A stretch of 41,915 nt of DNA from Clostridiales bacterium (lineage in GTDB: Bacteria > Bacillota > Clostridia > Lachnospirales > Lachnospiraceae). Position numbers and translations under genes: made by a program. The stretch covers positions 24,381 through 66,295 of the forward strand of contig QAKV01000014.1 of the NCBI GenBank assembly GCA_003343625.1. Direction: 5' to 3'. Under the pieces are notes generated by a model. That model searched no databases. It saw only the letters and a program-made list of their open reading frames with translations, and was not told the origin of the DNA. This document shows, piece by piece, positions 7,791 to 15,851 of the stretch (the first letter of the stretch is position 1; each line of letters begins with the position of its first letter).

Positions 7791-8486
7791 ATGGGTCAGG
7801 GAAAAGGAAAAGAAGAGGTGACGGATCGATATTCCCTGCGGGGAATGGTCTTTCACCGTCTCAGGGATGACATCCTGGGCGGGAAATACGCGGATGGCGA
7901 AGAGCTGAAAGAAGCTGCTTTGGGCGAAGAGCTGGGGGTTTCCCGGACGCCGGTACGGGAGGCGCTGCGGCAGCTGGAGCTGGAGGGACTGGTTTCCATC
8001 GTGCCCAATCGTGGGGCCTATGTGACCGCCATTACCGGAAAGGACATCGCGGATATCTATGCCATCCGCGGTCTGCTGGAAGGGCTGTGCGCCAGATGGG
8101 CTGTGGAGCACATCCGGCCGGAAGAGCTGGATGCCATGGAGGAGAATATTTATATTTCCAGATTCCATGCCGAAAAACAGCATGCGAAGCAGCTGACGGA
8201 GCTGGACGATGATTTTCACGATATCCTCTATCGGGCCTGCCGCAGCAAAATGCTGGAACAGAACCTGCGCGAATTCCACGAATACGTGAAGCGGATCCGG
8301 AGGGAAAACCTGTCGGACAGCCAGCGGGGAATGGAAGCAGTGGAAGAGCATGGACGGATCATGGAGGCCATTCGCGCGAAGGATGCGGATCGGGCGGAGG
8401 AACTTGCGACCTTGCATATGAAGAACGCTTATGCTAATATGGTAGAAAGCGGGCTTTTGAAAGCCTATGAAGGGAATGGTGAATAG
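7791..8486 (+). CDS. GntR family transcriptional regulator, FCD subfamily
   Basis: A regulator of about 231 residues with an N-terminal winged helix-turn-helix ([20 protein letters not shown]) and a C-terminal all-helical FCD ligand domain. The FCD metal-site pattern is present as D-x3-H (DDDFHDI) and later histidines ([17 protein letters not shown]). FCD domains typically bind small carboxylates, so citrate or a related acid is a plausible effector. The ATG at 7791 is preferred because GGAG lies 6 bases upstream; an in-frame ATG at 7767 has no well-placed site and would add 8 residues. It lies between two genes of 2-oxoglutarate synthesis and probably controls them through the palindrome at 6277-6288. 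Confidence 0.87.
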   Translation: MGQGKGKEEVTDRYSLRGMVFHRLRDDILGGKYADGEELKEAALGEELGVSRTPVREALRQLELEGLVSIVPNRGAYVTAITGKDIADIYAIRGLLEGLCARWAVEHIRPEELDAMEENIYISRFHAEKQHAKQLTELDDDFHDILYRACRSKMLEQNLREFHEYVKRIRRENLSDSQRGMEAVEEHGRIMEAIRAKDADRAEELATLHMKNAYANMVESGLLKAYEGNGE

Positions 8487-8487
8487 C

Positions 8488-9693
8488 ATGGAAAAAATTC
8501 AAATGACGACGCCCCTGGTGGAGATGGACGGCGACGAAATGACGAGGATCCTCTGGCAGATGATCAAGGACGAGCTGATTTTGCCCTATGTCGACTTAAA
8601 GACAGAATATTACGATTTAGGCCTCGTACATCGCAATGAGACCGATGATCAGGTGACAGTGGATTCCGCCAACGCCACGCTCAAATACGGGGTTGCAGTG
8701 AAGTGCGCCACCATCACCCCAAACGCTGCGCGGGTGAAGGAATACGATCTGAAGGAAATGTGGAAGAGCCCTAACGGTACGATCCGCGCCATGTTGGACG
8801 GCACGGTGTTCCGCGCGCCTATTCTGGTGAAGGGGATAGAGCCCTGCGTGCGCAGCTGGGAAAAGCCGATCACCCTGGCCCGTCATGCATATGGGGATGT
8901 GTATAAGAACGCAGAGATCAAAGTGCCGGGGCCCGGAAGAGCGGAGCTGGTCTTCACCGCAGCGGACGGCACCGAGACAAGGGAGCTGATCCATGAATTT
9001 AAAGGCCCCGGCATCCTTCAGGGCATTCACAACACGGATAAATCCATCTCCAGCTTCGCAAGAGCGTGCTTCAACTATGCGGTAGACACCGGGCAGGATC
9101 TGTGGTTTGCCACGAAAGACACCATTTCCAAAAAATACGACCATACATTCAAGGATATTTTCCAGGAAATCTACGAGACGGAGTACCGGGAGAAGTTTGA
9201 GGATCTCGGCATCGAATACTTCTATACCCTCATCGACGATGCGGTGGCACGGGTGATGAAGGCGAAGGGCGGATTCATCTGGGCCTGCAAGAACTACGAC
9301 GGGGATGTGATGAGCGATATGGTCAGCTCCGCTTTCGGTTCCCTGGCGATGATGACATCCGTGCTGGTTTCCCCTTCCGGCGTTTACGAATACGAGGCGG
9401 CTCACGGAACCGTTCAACGGCACTATTACAAGCATCTGAAGGGGGAAGAGACTTCCACCAATTCGGTGGCGACGATCTTCGCCTGGACCGGGGCTTTGAG
9501 AAAGCGCGGAGAGCTGGATGAAATCCCGGCATTGCGTGAGTTCGCCGATCGTCTGGAAAAGGCGACCATCGCCACCATCGAGAGCGGGCGCATGACGAAG
9601 GATCTGGCGCAGATCACTTCCCTGCAGGACGTGACTGTGTTAAACAGCCGGGATTTCATCCGGGAAATCCGCAATACATTAGAAAATCTGTAA
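8488..9693 (+). CDS. icd: Isocitrate dehydrogenase, NADP-dependent
   Basis: A 401-residue enzyme that oxidatively decarboxylates isocitrate to 2-oxoglutarate with NADPH formation. It belongs to the eukaryote-like dimeric group: it begins [17 protein letters not shown], has [17 protein letters not shown] in the substrate site, the Asp cluster [13 protein letters not shown] and [11 protein letters not shown] for the metal, and [14 protein letters not shown] near the cofactor. The start at 8488 fits the family N-terminus; ATGs at 8467 and 8476 would add 7 or 4 residues that overlap the regulator. The gap after the regulator stop is a single base, so translation is probably coupled. Confidence 0.95.
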   Translation: MEKIQMTTPLVEMDGDEMTRILWQMIKDELILPYVDLKTEYYDLGLVHRNETDDQVTVDSANATLKYGVAVKCATITPNAARVKEYDLKEMWKSPNGTIRAMLDGTVFRAPILVKGIEPCVRSWEKPITLARHAYGDVYKNAEIKVPGPGRAELVFTAADGTETRELIHEFKGPGILQGIHNTDKSISSFARACFNYAVDTGQDLWFATKDTISKKYDHTFKDIFQEIYETEYREKFEDLGIEYFYTLIDDAVARVMKAKGGFIWACKNYDGDVMSDMVSSAFGSLAMMTSVLVSPSGVYEYEAAHGTVQRHYYKHLKGEETSTNSVATIFAWTGALRKRGELDEIPALREFADRLEKATIATIESGRMTKDLAQITSLQDVTVLNSRDFIREIRNTLENL

Positions 9694-9707
9694 GCGAGGG
9701 ACAGGCT

Positions 9708-10151
9708 GTGATCGATCGTTTTTTTAAGAGTAAACTGGGACAGCAGATCCTGAAATTCGGCGTGGTGGGGTTTCTGTGTTTCTTCATCGAGTTCGGGCTG
9801 CTGATCCTCTTAAAGGAGCTCTTCCATCTGCCGGTGATCGGCGCCAATACGGCGGCGTTCACCGTGTCAGCCATAGTGAATTATATTTTGAGCATCGCCT
9901 TCGTCTTCGATGCGGACAAAAACGCCAATCAGGGTAAGCAGTTCGTCGTCTTTTTCGTGCTGGCGGTAGGCGGCCTGATTATCAATAATATCGTGCTCAG
10001 GCTGGGAACGCTGATTCTGGACCCGTTCTGGAGCCGATCTTATATCGTCGTCAAGCCCTTCGCCACGGGCGTAGTGATGGTGTACAATTTTATCACGAGA
10101 AAACTGTTCATCGAAAGAAAATCCGGCAAAGAGCAGGATCGTGATAAATAG
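9708..10151 (+). CDS. GtrA family membrane protein
   Basis: A 147-residue protein with four predicted transmembrane helices (roughly 12-34, 40-62, 78-98 and 105-127) and short basic ends. It has the family pattern QILKFGVVGFLCFFIEFGLL near the N-terminus and a NFITRKLFIE-like end. GtrA-like proteins are implicated in moving lipid-linked sugars across the membrane or in teichoic-acid and O-antigen glucosylation; the specific role here is unknown. It starts with GTG, with GAGGG 7 bases upstream, 14 bases after icd, so it is likely cotranscribed although not metabolically related. Confidence 0.85.
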   Translation: MIDRFFKSKLGQQILKFGVVGFLCFFIEFGLLILLKELFHLPVIGANTAAFTVSAIVNYILSIAFVFDADKNANQGKQFVVFFVLAVGGLIINNIVLRLGTLILDPFWSRSYIVVKPFATGVVMVYNFITRKLFIERKSGKEQDRDK

Positions 10152-10204
10152 GGAACAGCATTTGAAAGTATGATCCGGCGCTTTCTTCGATAGCCGCAAT
10201 AAAA

Positions 10205-10253
10205 GGGATATCGAGCAACCCCATGTTCTCGGTTTGCTCGACATCTCTTTTTT
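10205..10253. terminator. Bidirectional intrinsic terminator
   Basis: GGGATATCGAGCAACC (10205-10220) pairs with GGTTTGCTCGACATCTC (10231-10247), with one bulge and a few weak pairs, around a 10-base loop. Six Ts follow at 10248-10253, and a TTTTATT run follows on the minus strand. It separates the convergent gtrA-like gene and rarA. Confidence 0.82.
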
Positions 10254-10269
10254 GCTTTTTGAGCGCCCA

Positions 10270-11592
10270 TCACTCCGTTTTTTCCTTCCAGGCTTCGATT
10301 TCGGCAAGCCGCTGCAGGATCCGCGCCTCGTCGCCCTGTCCGGCGGGGCGGTAATATTTTCTGCCCTGCAGGGAATCGGGCATACACTGCATATGAGTGA
10401 GCTTTTCTTTCGTATCGTGGGCGTACTGATAACCCTCTCCGTAATGAAGATCTTTCATCAGCTGTGTAGGTGCGTTGCGCAGATGGAGGGGCACCGGCTC
10501 GGCCAGATGTTCCCGGGCGTCCTGCAGACTTTCTTCGCAGGCCACGTAGACGGCGTTGGAGCGGGGAGCCAGGGCGAGGTAGACCACTGCGTGGGCCAGA
10601 TTTACGCTGCACTCCGGCATGCCGATCAGATGGCAGGCCTGGAAAGCGGAAACTGCCACCGTAAGGGCCTGACTGTCGGCCAGGCCGATATCCTCGCTGG
10701 CGAACCGAATCAGACGACGGGCGATATACAGGGGATCTTCTCCGCCTTCCAGCATCCGGGACATCCAGTACAGAGCGGCGTCCGGATCGCTGTTTCGCAT
10801 GGACTTGTGCAGGGCGGAGATCAGATTATAGTGTTCTTCGCCGTTTTTATCGTACAGAAGGGATTTTCGGCTGATGCACTGGTTTAGCCCTTCCTGTGTG
10901 ACCGCGATCGTTCCGACGCCGACCTGCCCGTTGGTGACAGCCATTTCCAGCGTGTTTAAAGCGGTACGGGCGTCGCCGTTGGCAAAGGCCGCGATGGCCG
11001 CGATTTGCGGATCTCCGATCTCAATCCGGGTACCCCCGAACCCGTTGGGGCTTTGGACGGCGCGCCAGAGCAGTCGTTCCAGATCCTGGACGGTCAGCTG
11101 CTTTAAAACGAAGACCCGGCAGCGGGAGAGGAGCGCGGCGTTGATCTCGAAGGAAGGGTTTTCGGTGGTGGCGCCGATGAGCAGAATGCTTCCTTTTTCC
11201 ACGAAAGGGAGGAAGGCGTCCTGCTGGGCTTTATTGAATCGATGGATTTCGTCTACGAACAGGACGGTTTTTTGCCCTAAAATGCGGCTGTTTTCCGCCT
11301 GAGCCATCACCTCGCGTATTTCCTTGATCCCGCTGGTGACGGCGCTGAAGTTGATGAATGACGCCCGGGTTTTACGGGCGATAATATTGGCCAGAGTCGT
11401 TTTGCCCACGCCGGGAGGCCCCCAGAAGATCATGGAAGAAATCTGATCGCGGTCGATCATCTGCCGCAGCAGCTTGCCAGGTCCGAGAAGATGCTCCTGA
11501 CCGACGAAGTCGTCCAGATTGTCGGGCCGCAGCCGGCTGGCCAGAGGCATCTGTGAAGAAGGAGAATCGAATAAAGAGAGCTGTTTTATCAT
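10270..11592 (-). CDS. rarA: Replication-associated recombination protein A (RarA/MgsA AAA+ ATPase)
   Basis: A 440-residue AAA+ ATPase of the RarA/MgsA/WRNIP1 family, which acts at stalled replication forks. Walker A is GPPGVGKTT (about 58-66) and Walker B is VLFVDEIHRF (about 111-120). Sensor and C-terminal tetramerisation regions are present (GATTENPSFE, ASEDIGLADSQAL, YQYAHD). The N-terminus holds QLSLF at residues 4-8, an exact match to the sliding-clamp binding motif. The ATG at 11592 is chosen because family members start close to this motif; an in-frame start at 11670 would place the promoter and LexA box inside the gene. Transcribed alone, with its own promoter and a candidate SOS operator. 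Confidence 0.94.
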   Translation of the reverse strand: MIKQLSLFDSPSSQMPLASRLRPDNLDDFVGQEHLLGPGKLLRQMIDRDQISSMIFWGPPGVGKTTLANIIARKTRASFINFSAVTSGIKEIREVMAQAENSRILGQKTVLFVDEIHRFNKAQQDAFLPFVEKGSILLIGATTENPSFEINAALLSRCRVFVLKQLTVQDLERLLWRAVQSPNGFGGTRIEIGDPQIAAIAAFANGDARTALNTLEMAVTNGQVGVGTIAVTQEGLNQCISRKSLLYDKNGEEHYNLISALHKSMRNSDPDAALYWMSRMLEGGEDPLYIARRLIRFASEDIGLADSQALTVAVSAFQACHLIGMPECSVNLAHAVVYLALAPRSNAVYVACEESLQDAREHLAEPVPLHLRNAPTQLMKDLHYGEGYQYAHDTKEKLTHMQCMPDSLQGRKYYRPAGQGDEARILQRLAEIEAWKEKTE

Positions 11593-11612
11593 TTGCACAC
11601 CTGCCTTGGAAA

Positions 11613-11626
11613 CAAACATTTGTTCT
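11613..11626 (-). promoter_or_regulatory. LexA (SOS) box-like operator of rarA
   Basis: On the minus strand the site reads AGAACAAATGTTTG, matching the clostridial LexA pattern GAAC-N4-GTTT, including the flanking purine and G. It begins at about the predicted transcription start of rarA, 20 bases upstream of the ATG, a position where a repressor would block initiation. Confidence 0.6.
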
Positions 11627-11632
11627 GATAAA

Positions 11633-11661
11633 ATCGTAACACTGCCAAATGGAGTTGTCAA
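11633..11661 (-). promoter_or_regulatory. Promoter of rarA
   Basis: Read on the minus strand: TTGACA at 11661-11656, a 17-base spacer and TACGAT at 11638-11633. The start of transcription is expected near 11626, directly at the LexA-like box. Confidence 0.78.
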
Positions 11662-11676
11662 CCCGGGCATTTCCTC

Positions 11677-11705
11677 TTGTAAGAGGCGTTCAGATTGATT
11701 ATAAT
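11677..11705 (+). promoter_or_regulatory. Promoter of the DegV gene
   Basis: TTGTAA at 11677-11682, a 17-base spacer and TATAAT at 11700-11705. It is divergent from the rarA promoter, leaving a leader of about 55 bases before the start at 11767. Confidence 0.8.
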
Positions 11706-11766
11706 ACGAGAGGAAGTTTCTGAGAAAAAAGAAGAAAAAGAATCTGGAAAGGAGAAATCAGCCGAG

Positions 11767-12654
11767 ATGAGCGATTATGTAATCACATGTTGTTCCACTG
11801 CGGATATGAGCAGGGAATATATGGAAAACAATAAAGTGCCCTATGTCATGTTCCACTATCAGATGGATGGAAAGGACTATCCTGACGATCTGTACGCGTC
11901 CATCACGCCGGAGGCTTTTTTTCAGAAGATCGCGGATGGGGCCCAGCCGGTGACTTCACAGGTCAATGTGGAGGAATACTGCCGTTTGTTTGAACCCATC
12001 CTGAAAGAGGGAAAGGATATCCTGCATTTGACCCTGTCCAGCGGCATTTCCGGTACGATCAACTCCGCCAATCTGGCGAAGGCGCAGATGGAGGAGGCAT
12101 ACCCGGATCGGAAGATTTTCGTGATCGATTCCCTGGCCGCGTCCTCAGGGTATGGACTTTTGGTCGATACCGTCCTCGAAAATCAGAGGGCGGGGATGAG
12201 CCTGGAAGAAAACGTGGACTGGGTGGAGAAAAATAAACTTCGCCTGCACCATTGGTTTTTCTCCACGGATCTGACCAGTTTCATCCGGGGGGGCCGCATT
12301 TCCAAGGCTGCGGGCTTCGTGGGACAGGCGCTGAATATTTGCCCGTTGATGAACGTCAATTCCGAAGGAAAACTGATCCCCCGCACCAAGCACCGGGGAA
12401 AGAAACAGGTGATCCGCGAAATCGTAAAGCGCATGGAGGAGCACGCGCAGGACGGCAGGGAATATTCCGGAAAGTGTTTCATGTGTCAGTCCGCCTGCCT
12501 GGAAGATGCCCGGAAAGTGGAGGATCTGGTTGAGGCGGAGTTTACGAAATTGAACGGGAAGGTACTGATCAACCCCATTGGCACGGTGATCGGCGCCCAC
12601 ACTGGCCCGGGCACTGTGGCCCTGTTTTTCTGGGGAGACGAAAGAACGCTGTAA
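11767..12654 (+). CDS. DegV family fatty-acid-binding protein
   Basis: A 295-residue DegV/FakB-family protein. Members bind a fatty acid and, as FakB, present it to the FakA kinase for phosphorylation and entry into phospholipid synthesis. The pattern is clear: VITCCSTADMSREY near the N-terminus, a TSQ motif (PVTSQVN), LTLSSGISGTINSA, IDSLAASSGYG, FIRGGRISKAA and IGAHTGPGTVALFF at the end. The ATG at 11767 begins MSDYVITC, the expected family start; an upstream in-frame ATG at 11695 lies inside the promoter. A GGAG site is 12 bases upstream. No FakA-type kinase gene is adjacent, and the gene appears monocistronic. Confidence 0.9.
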   Translation: MSDYVITCCSTADMSREYMENNKVPYVMFHYQMDGKDYPDDLYASITPEAFFQKIADGAQPVTSQVNVEEYCRLFEPILKEGKDILHLTLSSGISGTINSANLAKAQMEEAYPDRKIFVIDSLAASSGYGLLVDTVLENQRAGMSLEENVDWVEKNKLRLHHWFFSTDLTSFIRGGRISKAAGFVGQALNICPLMNVNSEGKLIPRTKHRGKKQVIREIVKRMEEHAQDGREYSGKCFMCQSACLEDARKVEDLVEAEFTKLNGKVLINPIGTVIGAHTGPGTVALFFWGDERTL

Positions 12655-12658
12655 ACGG

Positions 12659-12687
12659 TTGACAAGGCCGGACGGGAAACCTATAAT
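12659..12687 (+). promoter_or_regulatory. Promoter of alaS
   Basis: TTGACA at 12659-12664, a 17-base spacer and TATAAT at 12682-12687: a consensus promoter that starts 4 bases after the degV stop. The transcript leader is only about 48 bases, too short for a T-box riboswitch. Confidence 0.88.
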
Positions 12688-12741
12688 AATTTGGATTGAG
12701 ATTAAAAGGGAAAAAAATCTGCAGGTTTGGAGGAAAGATAC

Positions 12742-15381
12742 GTGAAGGCATATGGCGTAAATGAATTGAGAAGGATGTTCCTGGAATTTTTCGAGAGCAA
12801 GGGACATCTGGTTATGAAGAGCTTTTCCCTGGTTCCGCACAATGACAACAGCCTGTTGCTCATCAATTCCGGAATGGCACCGTTGAAGCCCTATTTCACC
12901 GGGCAGGAGATCCCGCCCAGAAGGAGAGTGACCACGTGCCAGAAGTGCATCCGTACAGGGGATATCGAAAACATCGGTAAGACCGCGCGCCACGGCACCT
13001 TTTTCGAGATGCTCGGCAATTTCTCCTTCGGAGATTATTTCAAACATGAGGCGATCGCCTGGAGCTGGGAATTCCTGACGCAGGTGGTGGGACTGGATCC
13101 CATGCGCCTGTATCCGTCCATCTACCAGGACGACGACGAGGCGTTCCGGATCTGGAATGAAGAAATCGGCATTCCTGCGGACCGCATTTTCCGCTTCGGC
13201 AAAGAGGACAACTTCTGGGAGCACGGTTCCGGCCCCTGCGGCCCCTGTTCGGAGATCTATTATGACCGCGGGGAAAAATACGGCTGCGGCAAACCGGGCT
13301 GCACGGTGGGATGCGACTGCGACCGCTACATCGAAGTATGGAATAACGTGTTCTCCCAGTTTGACAACGACGGACACGGCAACTATACCGAATTAAAGCA
13401 AAAGAACATCGATACGGGAATGGGTTTGGAGCGTCTGGCCGTGGTGGTACAGGACGTGGACTCCATCTTCGATGTGGATACGATCCGCGCGCTGCGCGAC
13501 CGGGTCTGCGAAATCGCTCATAAAGAATATCATAAGGAACACGACTGGGATGTATCCATCCGTATCATCACGGACCATATCCGTTCCGCCACGTTTATGA
13601 TTTCGGACGGAATCCTGCCTTCCAACGAGGGAAGAGGATATGTGCTGCGCCGGATCATCCGCCGGGCCGCACGCCACGGCAGGCTTTTGGGCATCGAAGG
13701 CACCTTCCTGGCGGATCTGGGACAGACCGTGATCGAAGGGAGCCGGGACGGCTATCCGGAGCTGGAGGAAAAGAAAGACTTTATCTTCAATGTCCTGACC
13801 CAGGAAGAGAACAAGTTCAATCGGACCATCGACCAGGGGCTGGCGATATTGTCCGATTTGGAGGAGAAGATGGCTGCCGGCGGCGCGTCCGTGATGAACG
13901 GAGAAGACGCGTTCCGCCTGTACGATACCTATGGATTCCCGCTGGATCTGACGAAGGAAATTCTGGAAGAAAAGAGTTTCACCGTGGATGAAGAGGCTTT
14001 CGACGCCGCGATGCGCAAGCAGAAGGAGACGGCGAGAAAAGCGAGAAAGACCACCAATTACATGGGTGCGGATGTGACGGTATACGAGTCCATCGATCCG
14101 GCGATCACATCGGTTTTCGTGGGATATGACCGGCTGGAGCACGAATCGAAAATCTGCGCTATGACCACGGATACGGAAGTGGTGGAAGCGTTGACGGACG
14201 GGCAGTCCGGAACCATCATCGTGGAAGAGACGCCTTTTTATGCTACCATGGGCGGACAGGAAGGCGACCGTGGAACCATCGAAGGGCCGGAAGGTTTCTT
14301 CGCGGTGGAGGATACGATTAAGCTCAAAGGCGGCAAAGTGGGCCATGTGGGTAAAGTGACAAAAGGGATGTTCCGCCTTTCCGACAGGGTGAAACTCTCT
14401 GTGGATGCGAAGAACAGACAGGCCACCTGTTTAAACCACAGCGCTACCCATCTGCTTCAGAAAGCGTTGCGGGAAGTGCTGGGCACCCATGTGGAGCAGC
14501 AGGGTTCCCTGAACAATGCGGATCGGCTTCGGTTTGACTTCAGCCATTTCTCCGCTATGACTCCGGAGGAGACCGCGCAGGTGGAGCGGAAGGTCAACGA
14601 AAAGATCGCGGAGAACCTTCCTGTCGAAACGAAGATTATGACCCTGGAAGAGGCGAAAAAATCCGGCGCCATGGCCCTGTTCGGAGAAAAATACGGGGAT
14701 ACGGTACGAGTGGTTTGCATGGGAGACTACTCCAAAGAGTTCTGCGGCGGAACCCATGCGACATCTACAGGCCAGATTCGGGCGTTCAAGATCCTTTCCG
14801 AGAGCGGCGTCGCAGCCGGCGTCAGGAGGATCGAAGCCCTCACCGGAGAGGGCGTGTTCCGTTATTATGACGAATTGGAAAAGAAGCTGGAAGAAGCGGC
14901 AAAAACGGTGAAAGCCACCCCTGCGACGCTGCAGGAGCGGCTGGAGCATCTGATGGCGGAAGTCAGGGAGCTGCAGAGTGAAAACGAGTCCTTAAAGAGC
15001 AAGGCCGCCAGGGAAGCGCTGGGCGATGTAATGGATCAGGTCGTTACCGTGAAGGGCGTGAAGCTGATCGCGGCCCGGGCGGACGGCGTGGATATGAACG
15101 GGCTGAGGGATCTGGGCGACCAGCTCAAGGAGAAGCTCGGAGACGGCGTCGTAGTGTTGGCTTCAGAACAGGACGGGAGGGTGAATCTGATCGCTATGGC
15201 CACGGATGCTGCGGTGAAGGCCGGCGCTCATGCGGGCAATCTGATCAAGGGGATCGCGGCCCTGGTGGGCGGCGGTGGCGGCGGACGGCCGAACATGGCT
15301 CAGGCTGGCGGCAAGAATCCCGCCGGAATCGACGCTGCCATCGGCGAAGCAGCGAAGGTTCTGGAAACTCAGGTGAAATAA
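12742..15381 (+). CDS. alaS: Alanine--tRNA ligase
   Basis: A 879-residue class II synthetase that charges tRNA-Ala. The N-terminal catalytic domain starts VNELRRMFLEFFESKGH, with motif 2 around TTCQKCIRTGDIENIGKT. The central region gives the tRNA-binding helices (GRGYVLRRIIRRAARHG). The editing domain carries both zinc-ligand pairs, His566/His570 (NHSATH) and Cys668/His672 (CGGTH). The C-terminal oligomerisation domain ends with a Gly-rich GGGGGGRPNMAQAGG stretch. The GTG at 12742 is chosen because GGAGG ends 8 bases upstream; an in-frame TTG at 12727 precedes that site. Full family length with no missing motif. Confidence 0.96.
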   Translation: MKAYGVNELRRMFLEFFESKGHLVMKSFSLVPHNDNSLLLINSGMAPLKPYFTGQEIPPRRRVTTCQKCIRTGDIENIGKTARHGTFFEMLGNFSFGDYFKHEAIAWSWEFLTQVVGLDPMRLYPSIYQDDDEAFRIWNEEIGIPADRIFRFGKEDNFWEHGSGPCGPCSEIYYDRGEKYGCGKPGCTVGCDCDRYIEVWNNVFSQFDNDGHGNYTELKQKNIDTGMGLERLAVVVQDVDSIFDVDTIRALRDRVCEIAHKEYHKEHDWDVSIRIITDHIRSATFMISDGILPSNEGRGYVLRRIIRRAARHGRLLGIEGTFLADLGQTVIEGSRDGYPELEEKKDFIFNVLTQEENKFNRTIDQGLAILSDLEEKMAAGGASVMNGEDAFRLYDTYGFPLDLTKEILEEKSFTVDEEAFDAAMRKQKETARKARKTTNYMGADVTVYESIDPAITSVFVGYDRLEHESKICAMTTDTEVVEALTDGQSGTIIVEETPFYATMGGQEGDRGTIEGPEGFFAVEDTIKLKGGKVGHVGKVTKGMFRLSDRVKLSVDAKNRQATCLNHSATHLLQKALREVLGTHVEQQGSLNNADRLRFDFSHFSAMTPEETAQVERKVNEKIAENLPVETKIMTLEEAKKSGAMALFGEKYGDTVRVVCMGDYSKEFCGGTHATSTGQIRAFKILSESGVAAGVRRIEALTGEGVFRYYDELEKKLEEAAKTVKATPATLQERLEHLMAEVRELQSENESLKSKAAREALGDVMDQVVTVKGVKLIAARADGVDMNGLRDLGDQLKEKLGDGVVVLASEQDGRVNLIAMATDAAVKAGAHAGNLIKGIAALVGGGGGGRPNMAQAGGKNPAGIDAAIGEAAKVLETQVK

Positions 15382-15405
15382 ATTCCGCCTTTTTGAAAAA
15401 AACTG

Positions 15406-15433
15406 TTGACGAACTGGGGTTTTTTGCTATAAT
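15406..15433 (+). promoter_or_regulatory. Promoter of rpsU
   Basis: TTGACG at 15406-15411, a 16-base spacer and TATAAT at 15428-15433. The leader to the rpsU start is about 115 bases. It contains seven ATG triplets in roughly 65 bases and a weak hairpin around CAGTC...GACTG shortly before the ribosome-binding site. Confidence 0.83.
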
Positions 15434-15555
15434 AGTTCTTGTGCATGTGATGTACGGATGCGCGGATGCAAATGATGCATTATACATACATGTATTAGAA
15501 AAACCCAATCAGTCGTGAAACGAGACGGGACTGAAGGGAGGTCAGGTGTAGGTTC

Positions 15556-15732
15556 ATGTCCAACATTATCGTAAAAGAAAATGAGACTTTAGATAGTGCT
15601 TTGCGTCGTTTCAAGAGAAGTTGTGCTAAGGCGGGGATCCAGCAGGAGATCCGTAAGAGAGAGCATTACGAGAAACCCAGCGTGAAGCGCAAGAAAAAAT
15701 CTGAAGCAGCTAGAAAACGCAAATATAACTAA
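15556..15732 (+). CDS. rpsU: 30S ribosomal protein S21
   Basis: A 58-residue small-subunit ribosomal protein. The sequence begins [19 protein letters not shown] and ends in a strongly basic tail ([15 protein letters not shown]), exactly the S21 pattern and length. It binds near the anti-Shine-Dalgarno end of 16S rRNA and helps initiation. The ATG at 15556 is preceded by GGGAGG (about 14 bases) and a nearer AGGTGTAGG. It is monocistronic, between its own promoter and an intrinsic terminator. Confidence 0.95.
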   Translation: MSNIIVKENETLDSALRRFKRSCAKAGIQQEIRKREHYEKPSVKRKKKSEAARKRKYN

Positions 15733-15744
15733 AACAAAAGGAAA

Positions 15745-15779
15745 CAGGTCCCTGAGGCTTACTTGGGGACCTGCTTTTT
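15745..15779 (+). terminator. Intrinsic terminator of rpsU
   Basis: CAGGTCCC (15745-15752) pairs with GGGACCTG (15766-15773), followed by C and five Ts. Confidence 0.85.
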
Positions 15780-15851
15780 CATACGACAGGAAATTTCCGG
15801 GAAATTTTCTGTGAACCCGGCGAAGTAAAACTGGACAGAATGGAGGAAAAG

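Noticed and set aside
12688..12741. T-box riboswitch expected before alaS
   Set aside because: The predicted leader is only about 48 bases and contains no specifier stem or T-box bulge sequence.
15801..15815. CodY-box-like AATTTTCTG sequence before the lysozyme gene
   Set aside because: Only about 11 of 15 positions match the consensus, in a locally AT-rich stretch.
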